Both the position numbers and the translations under genes were made by a program. A stretch of DNA of 64,000 bases from Barnesiella sp. An22 (lineage in GTDB: Bacteria; Bacteroidota; Bacteroidia; Bacteroidales; Barnesiellaceae). The stretch covers positions 173,014 to 237,013 of the forward strand of contig NZ_NFJR01000005.1 of the NCBI RefSeq assembly GCF_002159975.1, in the 5' to 3' direction. Of the stretch, positions 10,187 through 19,512 are shown one piece after another. Each line of letters begins with the position of its first letter. The first letter of the stretch is position 1. The notes under the pieces were generated by a model. It worked only from the letters and a program-made list of their open reading frames with translations, was not told where the DNA came from and did no database searches.

Positions 10187-10605
10187 TCTTGACTGTCTAT
10201 CTGCTTAAAATCGTTATACTCGCGCACATAATCGGACTCGTCGTAATAGTCGGAGGTCAGCACCAGACACACCGAGCCCGACGAAAAGTTGTTGAGGACC
10301 CGCCAGATACCCGGCACGATGAGCAAGCCGTAATAGGGACGATTCAACGTCACCGTGCGGGTGTGCTCGCCATCGTCGAGCAACACGTCGAACGAGCCGC
10401 CGGCTGCCACCAGAAACTCGTACAGCTGCTTGTGCGAATGGCCGCCACGCTCCTCGCCGCCCGGCACGTCGTAGAGGTAATAAACCCGCTTCACGGCAAA
10501 GGGCAACTCGCGGTTGTTCTCCACCACCGTAATGCTGCCGCTCTCCTGCATGTGCTTGGGCAACTGAATGATGCGGCAATCGTCTACCGAAACCCGTTTA
10601 CTCAT
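10183..10605 (-). CDS. fdtA: FdtA/QdtA-type dTDP-4-keto-6-deoxyglucose 3,4-ketoisomerase
   Basis: 140-residue cupin of the WxcM/FdtA/QdtA family, which converts dTDP-4-keto-6-deoxy-D-glucose to the 3-keto isomer before transamination. Visible marks are YYLYDVPGGEERGGHSHKQ with the conserved HxH pair (His56, His58), followed by the cupin strands SFDVLLDDGE and YYGLLIVPGIWRVLNNFS. It overlaps the gene before it by 8 nt and the aminotransferase after it by 4 nt. The intact HxH pair makes this the likelier catalytically active copy of the two. Which product epimer is formed is not decidable by eye. Confidence 0.82.
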   Translation of the reverse strand: MSKRVSVDDCRIIQLPKHMQESGSITVVENNRELPFAVKRVYYLYDVPGGEERGGHSHKQLYEFLVAAGGSFDVLLDDGEHTRTVTLNRPYYGLLIVPGIWRVLNNFSSGSVCLVLTSDYYDESDYVREYNDFKQIDSQE

Positions 10606-11017
10606 CTCGACCTCCTTTCAACAACGTGCGATACTCCTCGAAATCTTCGATATAATCGGCGGCATCGTAGGGGGTCGACGAAAGCACCAGCGCCAACGAG
10701 TTGGTGGAGAAGTTATCGAGCTCGCGCCACATCATACGAGGCACATAAAGCCCGTAGTACGAGCGGGCCATGTGGTAGCGCCGCGTCTCGGTGCCGTCGT
10801 TCAGCACCACGTCGAAGCTACCCGAAAGGGCTACGATGAACTCCTCTTGCTGCCGAAAGGCGTGACCGTTGCGCCGCTCGTCGCCCGGCACGTCGTAGAG
10901 CCAATAGGTGCGCGCAATCTCAAACGGGATGTGCCGGTCGCTCTCGATAAACGACAGGTTGCCCCGCTTGTCGGCCACTTTGGGCAAATCGATTAATCGC
11001 ACCTGGTTAAAGCTCAT
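10598..11017 (-). CDS. Second FdtA/WxcM-like cupin, HxH pair altered
   Basis: 139-residue paralogue of the next gene, same fold and landmarks ([50 protein letters not shown]). At the HxH pair it has His52-Ala-Phe54, so the second histidine is replaced by phenylalanine. Known FdtA/QdtA enzymes use this histidine pair in the active site, so the protein may have a different specificity or be a binding partner. It overlaps rfbA by 11 nt upstream and the next cupin by 8 nt, a tight operon. Confidence 0.8.
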   Translation of the reverse strand: MSFNQVRLIDLPKVADKRGNLSFIESDRHIPFEIARTYWLYDVPGDERRNGHAFRQQEEFIVALSGSFDVVLNDGTETRRYHMARSYYGLYVPRMMWRELDNFSTNSLALVLSSTPYDAADYIEDFEEYRTLLKGGRDE

Positions 11018-11885
11018 TGTTCGCCAATCTTATCAAATATTGTCCATACTGGTTTTTCTTCATCGGTTCGGCCAGCTCGAGCAGTTGAGTCCGGTCGATC
11101 CATCCCATGCGATAGGCCACCTCTTCGAGCGAAGCTACCTTGAGGCCTTGACGGTGCTCGATGGTTTCGATGAAGTTGGAAGCTTCGTAGAGCGACTCGT
11201 GCGTACCGGTATCCAGCCAGGCAAAACCACGCCCCATCAACTGAACACCCAGTGCCTGCGACTCGAGAAAAGCCTGGTTTACCGAGGTAATCTCCAACTC
11301 GCCCCGAGCCGAGGGTTTCACCTGCTTGGCCACCTCGACTACCCGGTTGGGATAGAAATAGAGCCCCACCACGGCATAGTTGGACCGCGGTTTGGCCGGT
11401 TTCTCCTCGATACTGATGGCTCGCCCACTCTCATCGAACTCGACTACGCCATAGCGCTCGGGGTCTCCCACCCGATAGCCAAACACCGTAGCCATGCCCT
11501 TGTCGGCCTCGGCCACGGCCTGCCGCAACATGCGGGTAAAACTCTGTCCATAAAAGATATTGTCGCCCAACACCAGACAAACGGTGTCGTTGCCGATGAA
11601 CCGTTCGCCGATGATAAAGGCCTGGGCCAACCCGTCGGGCGAAGGCTGCTCGGCATACTCGAACTTCACGCCGAACTGACTGCCGTCGCCCAGCAACCGC
11701 TTGAACCCGGGCAGGTCGGTAGGCGTGCTGATGATGAGTATCTCGCGAATGCCCGCCAGCATCAACACCGATATGGGATAATAAATCATGGGTTTGTCAT
11801 ACACGGGTAGCATCTGTTTCGACACACCCCGCGTAATGGGATACAATCTCGTACCGGAACCTCCGGCCAATACTATGCCTTTCAT
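11007..11885 (-). CDS. rfbA: Glucose-1-phosphate thymidylyltransferase
   Basis: Makes dTDP-glucose from dTTP and glucose-1-phosphate, the first step of dTDP-deoxysugar synthesis. 292 residues, the standard RmlA length. N-terminal [22 protein letters not shown] is the nucleotidyltransferase signature. [35 protein letters not shown], the [19 protein letters not shown] block and [10 protein letters not shown] are all typical. It lies 23 bp after rfbB and overlaps the first ketoisomerase. Also called rmlA. Confidence 0.95.
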   Translation of the reverse strand: MKGIVLAGGSGTRLYPITRGVSKQMLPVYDKPMIYYPISVLMLAGIREILIISTPTDLPGFKRLLGDGSQFGVKFEYAEQPSPDGLAQAFIIGERFIGNDTVCLVLGDNIFYGQSFTRMLRQAVAEADKGMATVFGYRVGDPERYGVVEFDESGRAISIEEKPAKPRSNYAVVGLYFYPNRVVEVAKQVKPSARGELEITSVNQAFLESQALGVQLMGRGFAWLDTGTHESLYEASNFIETIEHRQGLKVASLEEVAYRMGWIDRTQLLELAEPMKKNQYGQYLIRLANNEL

Positions 11886-11908
11886 TGTATATCTGTTCTA
11901 ACAGGCAA

Positions 11909-13111
11909 TCAACGATTGCCATACATTTGTTCGTAATATTTTTGATAATCACCGCTTACTACCTCGTCGACCCAGTCCTGATGGTCGAGGTACCAGCGTA
12001 CGGTCTTCTCGATACCCACCTTGAAGGGAGTCTCGGGATACCAGCCCAACTCGCGGGCAATCTTCGACGGGTCGATGGCGTAGCGCATGTCGTGTCCCGG
12101 GCGGTCACCCACAAAGGTAATCAAATCTTCGTTGATATTCTCGACATCGGTCTTCAATACCCGACGATATTCGGGCTCCTCGCGCATGATGCGGGCAATG
12201 ATGGAAATCACCAGTTTCACGATGTTGATGTTCTTCTCCTCATTGAATCCGCCCACGTTGTAGACCTCGCCTATGCGGCCGCGCTCCAGCACGGCATCGA
12301 TAGCCTTGGCATGATCCTCGACATAGAGCCAGTCGCGCACATTGTCGCCCTTGCCATAAACGGGAAGTTTCTGGCCGGCCAGGATATTCTTTATAATCAG
12401 CGGAATCAATTTCTCGGGGAAGTGGTACGGCCCGTAGTTATTCGAGCAGCGGGTAATGTTTACCGGCATGCCATAGGTCTCGTGATAGGCCCGCACAAAG
12501 AGGTCGGCACTGGTTTTCGAAGCCGAATAGGGCGAACGCGGATCGAGCGGCGTCGTCTCGGTAAAGAAGTGCTTGCCATAGGTGTGCAGGTCGGTACGGC
12601 CGCTTACTACCCTGCGCACGTCGGGGTCGGTAATTTCGAGCGGATGCGGTTCGTCGTAGTCTTTGGTCAGCGAACCATACACCTCGTCGGTCGACACCTG
12701 CAAGAACTTCTTCCCTTCGGCATAGACCGGCTTACCCTCGGCGTCCTTCCCGCGATACCACGCCTTGCGGGCGCAGTCAAGCATGTTCTGGGCCCCCAGA
12801 ATATTGGTTTCCAGGAAGAGTTGCGGATTGGTGATACTGCGATCGACATGCGACTCGGCCGCAAAGTTGACCACATAGTCTATATCGGTCTCGGCAAAAA
12901 TATTGGCTACCAATTCGGCATTGCGTATATCCCCTCTGATGAATCGTACCCGAGGGTCGGCAATCTCCTCCTTGATTGTACCCAAGTTGCCGGCATAGGT
13001 GAGCTTATCCAAAACAATTACGTAAATATCATTCCCATACTTTTTTAGTATGTATTTCAAGAAATTAGCCCCAATAAAACCGGCCGCGCCGGTAACCAAA
13101 TATTTTTTCAT
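11909..13111 (-). CDS. rfbB: dTDP-glucose 4,6-dehydratase
   Basis: NAD-dependent SDR enzyme converting dTDP-glucose to dTDP-4-keto-6-deoxyglucose. The start was chosen at ATG 13109-13111 because it places the Rossmann motif VTGAAGFIGANF at the N-terminus; an upstream in-frame ATG adds nine unlikely residues. Catalytic Thr141-Asp142-Glu143 (STDEVYG) and Tyr195-Lys199 (YSASK) are visible. At 400 residues it is longer than the enterobacterial enzyme because of insertions around 115-135 and 150-180, which I believe is common in Bacteroidetes homologues. It heads the dTDP-amino-sugar operon. Confidence 0.95.
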   Translation of the reverse strand: MKKYLVTGAAGFIGANFLKYILKKYGNDIYVIVLDKLTYAGNLGTIKEEIADPRVRFIRGDIRNAELVANIFAETDIDYVVNFAAESHVDRSITNPQLFLETNILGAQNMLDCARKAWYRGKDAEGKPVYAEGKKFLQVSTDEVYGSLTKDYDEPHPLEITDPDVRRVVSGRTDLHTYGKHFFTETTPLDPRSPYSASKTSADLFVRAYHETYGMPVNITRCSNNYGPYHFPEKLIPLIIKNILAGQKLPVYGKGDNVRDWLYVEDHAKAIDAVLERGRIGEVYNVGGFNEEKNINIVKLVISIIARIMREEPEYRRVLKTDVENINEDLITFVGDRPGHDMRYAIDPSKIARELGWYPETPFKVGIEKTVRWYLDHQDWVDEVVSGDYQKYYEQMYGNR

Positions 13112-13460
13112 AACCTGAAATTTTAAAATCCGTCGCAATTTACGACTTTTTTAAGAAAAAATACAATACAAGTTTCATTATGTTTCAAAGTTACATCAAA
13201 GATTCTGCCCTACACATCCATTTACCTTTCACAATAAAAAGAGAAGAAAAACATCTCTTACCTCCAAACGAGTTCCAATAAATCGATAGATGCGCGACCA
13301 AATACAAAAACACGAGACAATATTGTTAAAATATATTTATCACATTAGGGATAACTCGATTCCCCCGGTTTAATATTATGCGAAGGTTTCGTTTTTTCAA
13401 GCTTTCGCTTACCATGAAACAACAAATTTAAAAACCAAATATCCATTAAAAACACTCTTT
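13112..13460. promoter_or_regulatory. 349-bp divergent intergenic region, rfbB / secreted-protein promoters
   Basis: AT-rich spacer between two divergent transcription units. On the minus strand a -7-like box TAACTTTG (plus 13186-13193) lies about 75 nt upstream of rfbB, but no good -33 partner is seen. For the plus-strand gene no convincing TAnnTTTG was found. No coding potential or repeat is visible. Confidence 0.35.
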
Positions 13461-15152
13461 ATGAAAAAGAATTTACTTTTATCGTTACTTTTTGTAACAG
13501 GTTTATTTACCACCAATCACATCGAAGCAGCCGTTACTCCCCTGGATGGAGCCGTAGTTCCCGAAATCAGCACCGCCGATTCGCCCAAATGGTATCTGCT
13601 GATGTCGTCGCACCTCTCGGACAACACCCGTAAGAACCGCTTTCTGAAATTGGACGGCACCACATTGTGCACCGAACAATTCATGTCGGGCATTCCCGAA
13701 GGTCAAGTAACCGAGGCCTTCATCTGGCGCTTGGAGTCGGCCAACGATGGTACAAGCACGCACGCCTATCTGGTCAACAGCAACGGTCAGCGGGTATTTG
13801 TTCCCTCTTCGGCTACAGCAGAAGACGGATCGACACACGTAAATACCCCGCTCGAAATGAACGAGACCGGTACGGTGTGGGACGTAATCACCAGCCAATC
13901 GACCGGTATCAGCAACGATTGTGCTGCCAACCAATACGCATTGCAATATATCGGATATAGCGGGGCTCGTGCCTTCATGAATGCCATGGACGGCGGTACC
14001 CAGTTCGGCGTTACCATCTACGCCGCCGGTGTACACCAAGCCTCGGGCTGGTTCTTCTACGAGACCGACTACTCTCCGGCAGTGCAAAAAACTGTCACCA
14101 TTGCATCAAGCGATGACAGCAAAGGCTCTGTTTCAATCGAGGGCAGCAACGAAAACAGCGTAGAGGTTGGCTCGACCGACGCCGTAACCGTAAAAGCAGA
14201 GGCCGCCGAGAACTATATGTTTTACCGTTGGGTTGAAGAGGGTACCGAAAATGCAGTCAGCTACCGCCCCACCTACTCCTATGCCGGAGAGGAGAGCATC
14301 AATCTCGTAGCCGAATTTGTAGAAAAAGACTATCCCATCATGACTCGTTTCTATGAGGTAGGCTTGAATCAACAAAACCGCTACCTGGGTGCCGCTTCTT
14401 ATACAGCAGGTGATGAGAGCCACGAACTCTTCACTTGCAACAGTCAGGAAGAACTGCCCTTCACCGAATACAAGGAAGTACATACCCCCCAAATCGAAGG
14501 TGCTGTTATCGACAAGACCTCTACGCCTATCGAACTGACCGAAGGCCTCGAATCTTTCACCTTGAAACTGAAACAATATAACAGCGACATCACTGTAAAT
14601 GAAAACGTGTGCGAACCCGAACTGGTTTGGACTCGTCAGGCTCTCTACATCGACTGGAACAACGACAAGACATTCGCCGGTGAAAACGAGCTTTACGAGC
14701 CGCTGGGCGACAGCAGCAAGAACAACAACTTTGGCGATCCCAACGGCAGCGTTGCCGAAGGTTGGCAAAGAACCATCGCCATTCCCGAGGGAACACCCGA
14801 CGGCACCTATCGCATGCGTGTCGTATACATGGCCCCCAATCCCTATACCGAGGACTGGAACACGAAAGTATTTACCGATTTCTTCAACGAACTGAGAAAT
14901 GGTATCGCTTATGATTTCAATATCCATATCTCACCGGCATCGGGTATCGAAAGCGTAGCTGCCGAGACCATCTACTACGACTCGCAGGCTCAGACTATCG
15001 TAGCACCCCACATGGAGAAAGCCGCCATTTACAATCTCGCCGGCCAAGTCGTACTGCAAGCCGAAAATGCCGATGCTATCTCGGTTGCAGCTCTGGCTAA
15101 AGGTGTATATGTAGCTTACATAGACGGAAAGGTGATTAAATTCATCAAATAA
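13461..15152 (+). CDS. Secreted GEVED-domain protein with type IX-like C-terminal tail
   Basis: 563 residues with a signal peptide (MKKNLLLSLLFVTGLFTTNHIEA). Order of modules: a beta-rich domain A (about 35-200) beginning SPKWYLLMSSHLSDNTRKNRF; an InlB-type/BACON-like repeat (about 212-295, VTVKAEAAENYMFYRWVEEG..LVAEF); and a GEVED domain (about 310-480) with ALYIDWNNDKTF and DGTYRMRVVYM. The tail is ..AAIYNLAGQVVLQ and AKGVYVAYIDGKVIKFIK, similar to type IX sorting domains. The next gene encodes the same modules in another order. GEVED domains are common in Bacteroidetes surface proteins; the ligand or substrate is unknown. A terminator-like hairpin follows. Confidence 0.78.
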   Translation: MKKNLLLSLLFVTGLFTTNHIEAAVTPLDGAVVPEISTADSPKWYLLMSSHLSDNTRKNRFLKLDGTTLCTEQFMSGIPEGQVTEAFIWRLESANDGTSTHAYLVNSNGQRVFVPSSATAEDGSTHVNTPLEMNETGTVWDVITSQSTGISNDCAANQYALQYIGYSGARAFMNAMDGGTQFGVTIYAAGVHQASGWFFYETDYSPAVQKTVTIASSDDSKGSVSIEGSNENSVEVGSTDAVTVKAEAAENYMFYRWVEEGTENAVSYRPTYSYAGEESINLVAEFVEKDYPIMTRFYEVGLNQQNRYLGAASYTAGDESHELFTCNSQEELPFTEYKEVHTPQIEGAVIDKTSTPIELTEGLESFTLKLKQYNSDITVNENVCEPELVWTRQALYIDWNNDKTFAGENELYEPLGDSSKNNNFGDPNGSVAEGWQRTIAIPEGTPDGTYRMRVVYMAPNPYTEDWNTKVFTDFFNELRNGIAYDFNIHISPASGIESVAAETIYYDSQAQTIVAPHMEKAAIYNLAGQVVLQAENADAISVAALAKGVYVAYIDGKVIKFIK

Positions 15153-15164
15153 TCCAGTAACACT

Positions 15165-15201
15165 CGTAGGGGAGGAAAACAAACGGAAAGCCTCCCCTAC
15201 G
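15165..15201 (+). terminator. Hairpin after the first GEVED gene
   Basis: CGTAGGGGAGG (15165-15175) pairs with CCTCCCCTACG (15191-15201). The following CTTTGTTTCT is only moderately T-rich, so it may attenuate rather than stop transcription into the next gene. Confidence 0.55.
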
Positions 15202-15251
15202 CTTTGTTTCTACTCACCCTCCCCCCCAAAAAAAAATTAAAGAAACTCCTC

Positions 15252-16832
15252 ATGAACAAATTTTTCAAATCCCTATTCATCATTCCTCTTGTAGCCTCGG
15301 CCTTACCGATAGCGGCAGCCGATACGACAGCCGACAGCTACATCACGTCGGATCCTTTCGAAACAATGGTCCGTCTGGGACGCATCAGCGAAAACAGCCC
15401 CATCTACCAAATGCCGGCAGGCTCGGCCAATGGCGGATACATCACCTCGGCTACCACCTCGGGTAATGCCATTATCTATCCGCTGGGATATGTCAAATCG
15501 AGTGCCCCAAGCAGCTACTTTACAATCGTATCGAAAGAGACTTCGCTGCTGATTGCCGGCGAAAGTTTCGAACTCAATGCCACGATGTCGGTCGACCCGT
15601 CGAGCTACGTAATCACGGCTTATACCGACTGGGACCGCAACGGTATATATGAAAAAGAGTCGCAAACGGCACAAGTAAACGCCTCGACCCGCAGTTTCGT
15701 GCAACCCATCACCATCCCCGAGACGGCTGCATTGGGTAAGACCCGCGTGCGGATAAGAGTCGAATCGTCCACCCCCTCGTCGGCCGATGCCTCGATTTCG
15801 GGACGCATATACGACTTCGTAGTCTATGTGATGGAGGCTTCGGACCGTACCGACTGCTTCATCAGCGTAACCTCGAACAACAACGAATTGGGAACGGCTC
15901 TTATCGAAACAGCACCAAACGAAGCCGGCCGCTACGAAATCGGCAGCCAGGTTACCGTCAAGGCCGTTATCAACGAAGAGTCTGAAACCGTAATCGACTT
16001 CAAAGGCTGGCAAGAAGGCGGCGAAATCGTGAGCGAAGAGGCAGTCTACACCTTTACCGTGAGCAAGAGTACGAGCCTCATCGCCGTATTCGAAGCGGCT
16101 GTTCCCCAACTGGCTACCCCCGAGGTGAGCACGGCCGAGAATCCCATTTGGTATCAGATTATGAATGCCCACACCTCCGAAACCCGCAAAGAGCGTTATA
16201 TTGCCTACGACACAAACATCGGCGGCGACTATACCACCGAATTGCGCGTAGAGAAGCCAGCCAACCAAACCGACAAGTTCCTGTGGCGGCTCGAAGACGC
16301 CGGCAACAATCAGGTGTATATTGTAAACCGTGGCACCGACCTGCGCATATCGGGATCGAAAGTGCTCGAGACTGTAAACTTCACGGCTTCGGCTACCGGC
16401 AACCGGTTTGAAATCGCCCCCAGCGGAAACGCCAACGGCAGCTATTCGATCAAATACGAAGGCGACAACTCCTACCTGCTCAATGCCAAGGACGGCGTGT
16501 GGAGCGTAGTGCTGTACAATGCCGGTATCGGTACCGGGTCGGGCTGGTATTTCTACAAGGTGTCAATCAAAACACCCACCGCTATCGACGATGAAACCCA
16601 AAGCGTAGCTCCTCGGGCCCGGCTCTACGACGGACACCTCACGGTAACCGGTCTCGACGGCCGCAACCGGGTGAGAGTCATCAGCCTCTCGGGACAGTTG
16701 CTGGGCGACTATCTGGCAACCGATACCACCTTCGAAGGCGACCTGCGATACTCCGAGCGATTCATCATCGTAGTCATCGAATCGGAAACAGGAAAGACCA
16801 CCTCACTCAAACTTCTCGACAGCAAACTCTAA
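15252..16832 (+). CDS. Secreted GEVED-domain protein, paralogue with rearranged modules
   Basis: The start is taken at ATG 15252, which opens a signal peptide (MNKFFKSLFIIPLVASALPIAAA); the upstream in-frame ATG adds a lysine-rich stretch from a homopolymeric leader. 526 residues. Module order: GEVED-like domain first (about 60-195, ITAYTDWDRNGIYEKES.., TRVRIRVESS); InlB/BACON-like repeat (about 205-285, VTVKAVINEESETVIDFKGWQEGG); and then the domain A that opens the previous gene (NPIWYQIMNAHTSETRKERYIAYD). A short type IX-like tail (TVTGLDGRNRVRVISLSGQ) ends it. Only 17 bp precede the sulfatase, suggesting a joint operon and perhaps a role in recognising sulfated glycans. Confidence 0.76.
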   Translation: MNKFFKSLFIIPLVASALPIAAADTTADSYITSDPFETMVRLGRISENSPIYQMPAGSANGGYITSATTSGNAIIYPLGYVKSSAPSSYFTIVSKETSLLIAGESFELNATMSVDPSSYVITAYTDWDRNGIYEKESQTAQVNASTRSFVQPITIPETAALGKTRVRIRVESSTPSSADASISGRIYDFVVYVMEASDRTDCFISVTSNNNELGTALIETAPNEAGRYEIGSQVTVKAVINEESETVIDFKGWQEGGEIVSEEAVYTFTVSKSTSLIAVFEAAVPQLATPEVSTAENPIWYQIMNAHTSETRKERYIAYDTNIGGDYTTELRVEKPANQTDKFLWRLEDAGNNQVYIVNRGTDLRISGSKVLETVNFTASATGNRFEIAPSGNANGSYSIKYEGDNSYLLNAKDGVWSVVLYNAGIGTGSGWYFYKVSIKTPTAIDDETQSVAPRARLYDGHLTVTGLDGRNRVRVISLSGQLLGDYLATDTTFEGDLRYSERFIIVVIESETGKTTSLKLLDSKL

Positions 16833-16849
16833 ATATCAAACATACCAAC

Positions 16850-18253
16850 ATGAATACCAGTAAATTTATATATCCGGCCAGCGGCCTGCTCCTCACCTCA
16901 GGCATGTGCTTTGCCCAAGAAAGAGATGCCGTAGCCACGACCGAACGTCCGAACGTCATCTACCTGCTCTGCGACGACATGGGATACAGCGACATCGAGG
17001 CCTATGGCCAGCAAATGATTTCGACTCCCAACCTCAACCGGCTCGTCAACCAGGGTATGACCTTCACCCAATTCTACGCCAGCACCGCCGTGAGTGCCCC
17101 CTCGCGAGCCTCGTTGATGACCGGCCAACACACCGGCCACACCAAAATCCGTGGCAATAAAGAGATTCAGCCCGAAGGGCAGGAACCGCTCGACCCGAAC
17201 GTAGAGACCTTGGGCAACTTGTTCCAAAAAAACGGGTATGTAACCGGCTGCTTCGGCAAATGGGGCATGGGCTATCCCGGCTCTGGTGGCGAAGCCAACG
17301 ACATGGGCTTCGACGTGTTCTACGGCTACAACTGCCAGCGCAAGGCCCACTCCTACTACCCCGAATATCTGTGGAACAACAAGACCAAGGAGAATCAAAA
17401 CGGGCGCTACTCGCAGGATGCCATCCACGAGCATGCCATGAAGTTCATCGAAGACAACAAGGATAAAGCCTTCTTCGGCTACTTCACCTATACCATCCCG
17501 CATGCCGAGCTGCGCCAGCCGCAAGACAGCATTGTGGACATGTATAAAGGCAAATTCCAGGAGCCCAAACCCTGGTATAACGACGGCGACTACGGAACGG
17601 CGACCGACCCGCGCACCCAGTTCGCTGCCATGATTACCCGCCTCGATACCTATGTAGGCCAAATCATCGACAAACTCGAAGAGCTGGGTATCGCCGAGAA
17701 GACCCTCTTCATCTTCACCAGCGACAACGGCCCTCACAACGAAGGCGGTGCCGACCCCACATTCTTCAACACCGAAGAGCGGCTAAGAGGATTGAAACGC
17801 GCCTTGTACGAGGGCGGTATGCGTGTACCCTACATCGCTTACTGGCCCGGAACCATTCAACCCGGTTCGATTACCGACCTGATGGCTGCCGGCTGGGATA
17901 TGATGCCAACCTTCGTCGAACTGTTGGGCGAAAGTCCCAACTGGCGCGACGAGGCCATGGACGGCTTGTCGATACTCCCTACCCTCACCGGTAAAGGCGA
18001 GCAACAACAGCATGAGTTCCTCTATTGGGAATTTCACGAAGAGAACGGACGCCAGGCCGTGAGAGCCGGTGAATGGAAACTGATACGCCAGAATATCAAG
18101 AACGGCAATCCTACCCACGAGCTCTACAACATCGACGAAGATCCCCACGAAGACAATAACCTGGCCAACACCTACCCCGACAAGGTAGAGGAACTGAAGG
18201 TCATCATGGACCGTGAACACACGCCGTCCACGATATTCAACTTCGGACGCTAA
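16850..18253 (+). CDS. Sulfatase (family S1, serine-type)
   Basis: Hydrolyses sulfate esters, most likely on host or dietary glycans, in the periplasm or outside. 467 residues with a short signal peptide (to about residue 22, ..GMCFAQ). The metal site starts with NVIYLLCDDMGYSD. The maturation motif is S82-A-P-S-R86 in ASTAVSAPSRASLMTG, so the catalytic formylglycine is made from serine and needs an anaerobic sulfatase-maturating enzyme. CFGKWGMG and FTSDNGPHNEGG complete the active site. It is the last gene of the GEVED unit. Substrate subclass cannot be fixed by eye. Confidence 0.9.
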   Translation: MNTSKFIYPASGLLLTSGMCFAQERDAVATTERPNVIYLLCDDMGYSDIEAYGQQMISTPNLNRLVNQGMTFTQFYASTAVSAPSRASLMTGQHTGHTKIRGNKEIQPEGQEPLDPNVETLGNLFQKNGYVTGCFGKWGMGYPGSGGEANDMGFDVFYGYNCQRKAHSYYPEYLWNNKTKENQNGRYSQDAIHEHAMKFIEDNKDKAFFGYFTYTIPHAELRQPQDSIVDMYKGKFQEPKPWYNDGDYGTATDPRTQFAAMITRLDTYVGQIIDKLEELGIAEKTLFIFTSDNGPHNEGGADPTFFNTEERLRGLKRALYEGGMRVPYIAYWPGTIQPGSITDLMAAGWDMMPTFVELLGESPNWRDEAMDGLSILPTLTGKGEQQQHEFLYWEFHEENGRQAVRAGEWKLIRQNIKNGNPTHELYNIDEDPHEDNNLANTYPDKVEELKVIMDREHTPSTIFNFGR

Positions 18254-18284
18254 AGGTACACAACACACCTCTTCAATTTGATAA

Positions 18285-18331
18285 AAACAGATAGCGGCCT
18301 CGAGTTCATTCTCGAGACCGCTATTCTGTTT
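18285..18331. terminator. Bidirectional terminator between sulfatase and mdh
   Basis: AAACAG..TAGCGG..CTCGAG (from 18285) pairs with CTCGAG..CCGCTA..CTGTTT (to 18331) around a 6-nt loop, with one bulge. On the minus strand it is followed by TTTTTAT, so it suits the convergent mdh gene. Confidence 0.75.
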
Positions 18332-18369
18332 CTACCCCTCACACGGGGCTATCTCTCTCAAACCGGCAA

Positions 18370-19371
18370 TCAGTCGATGTTGGCATTGAGCTTGTGCCAC
18401 TCGGCGATGGGCGGGATAATACCCATTTCAATCACTTCGTCGCGCAGTTCGCACAAGTGTTTGTAACTGTTCTCAAGTTCCTTCTCCTCCTCGGGCGTAC
18501 CGTAAACGGGGTTGTAGTGAACGCCGTTTCGGTCGATAATCGTCTCCATGGCCATGAGGATGTGGTTGAACTTCCCTTCCGAGAGGTACACACCGGCCGG
18601 CCAGGTAAAGGGATTTCCACCCATGGCGGCGGCAATCATCTCGATCGAGAGGTAAGCCGGGCTCTGGAACGACGAGCGACCACGCAGGTCGATAATGTGT
18701 TTACCGCCTTGTACTACCTGATGGCGAATCTTCTCCCAATCTTCGGCAGGCAACTTGTCGGTACCGATCAGGTCGGTGAGCGGCGTACCCTTCACCTTGG
18801 TCGTCGAGGCAAAGACAGCCATCTGCTCGCCATGACCGCCATAGGTACGGCAATTCTCGATTTCGTCGGCAACGGCATGGAAATATTTGGCCAGTTCGCT
18901 TTGCAGACGGGTGCTGTCGAGAGCGGCAAGCGTCGATACCTGCGAAGGTTTCAGACCCGAATAGAGCAGAACGATGAGGCCCGTAATATCGGCCGGGTTG
19001 AAGATAACGACAACATGTTTCACATCGGGGCAATAGGCACGCAGGTTTTTACCAAATTCGGCAGCAATCTCGGCATTACCCTTGAGCAAGTCTTCACGAG
19101 TCATACCGGCTTTACGGGCAGCACCACCCGACGATACCACGTAAGCAGCACCCGTAAGAGCCTCTTTCACATCGCTCGTATAGGTCAGGTTCACCCCTTT
19201 GAAAGCACAGTGACGCAACTCCTCGGCTACCCCTTCGAGAGCCGGAGCATACGGGTCGTACAAACATACATTGGGAGTCAAGTGCATCATCAAGGCCGTT
19301 TGAGCCATGTTCGAACCGATCATGCCGGCTGCGCCGACGATCGTCAATTTCTCGTTTGTCAAAAATTCCAT
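18370..19371 (-). CDS. mdh: Malate dehydrogenase
   Basis: NAD-dependent interconversion of malate and oxaloacetate, used in Bacteroidales in the reductive succinate pathway. 333 residues. N-terminal KLTIVGAAGMIGSNMAQ is the dinucleotide fold; VVSSGGAARKAGMTREDLL, VIFNPADITG, LDSTRLQ and YGGHGEQM are lactate/malate dehydrogenase family signatures (GGHGE holds the catalytic His). Monocistronic, with a terminator downstream and a promoter-like box 134-141 nt upstream. Lactate dehydrogenase is the alternative within the family, but the sequence style matches Bacteroidales Mdh. Confidence 0.88.
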   Translation of the reverse strand: MEFLTNEKLTIVGAAGMIGSNMAQTALMMHLTPNVCLYDPYAPALEGVAEELRHCAFKGVNLTYTSDVKEALTGAAYVVSSGGAARKAGMTREDLLKGNAEIAAEFGKNLRAYCPDVKHVVVIFNPADITGLIVLLYSGLKPSQVSTLAALDSTRLQSELAKYFHAVADEIENCRTYGGHGEQMAVFASTTKVKGTPLTDLIGTDKLPAEDWEKIRHQVVQGGKHIIDLRGRSSFQSPAYLSIEMIAAAMGGNPFTWPAGVYLSEGKFNHILMAMETIIDRNGVHYNPVYGTPEEEKELENSYKHLCELRDEVIEMGIIPPIAEWHKLNANID

Positions 19372-19504
19372 AATCGTTTTTATTTTAAGTTCTGTATTTC
19401 GTATTTGAACTACATGACGAATATAGGTAAAGAGCCGTGCAGAAGCAAAAGAAAACCGAAGTTTTCCAGTTTGACTATGCCAAGTGCATCCTTTATTCGT
19501 GTAA

Positions 19505-19512
19505 CAAAGATA
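19505..19512 (-). promoter_or_regulatory. Candidate -7 box for mdh
   Basis: Minus-strand TATCTTTG fits TAnnTTTG. The 17 nt from the box onward (TATCTTTGTTACACGAA) are identical to those of the middle tandem promoter at 36741-36757. No clear -33 partner. It lies in the 435-bp gap 19372-19806, which otherwise shows no coding potential. Confidence 0.45.
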
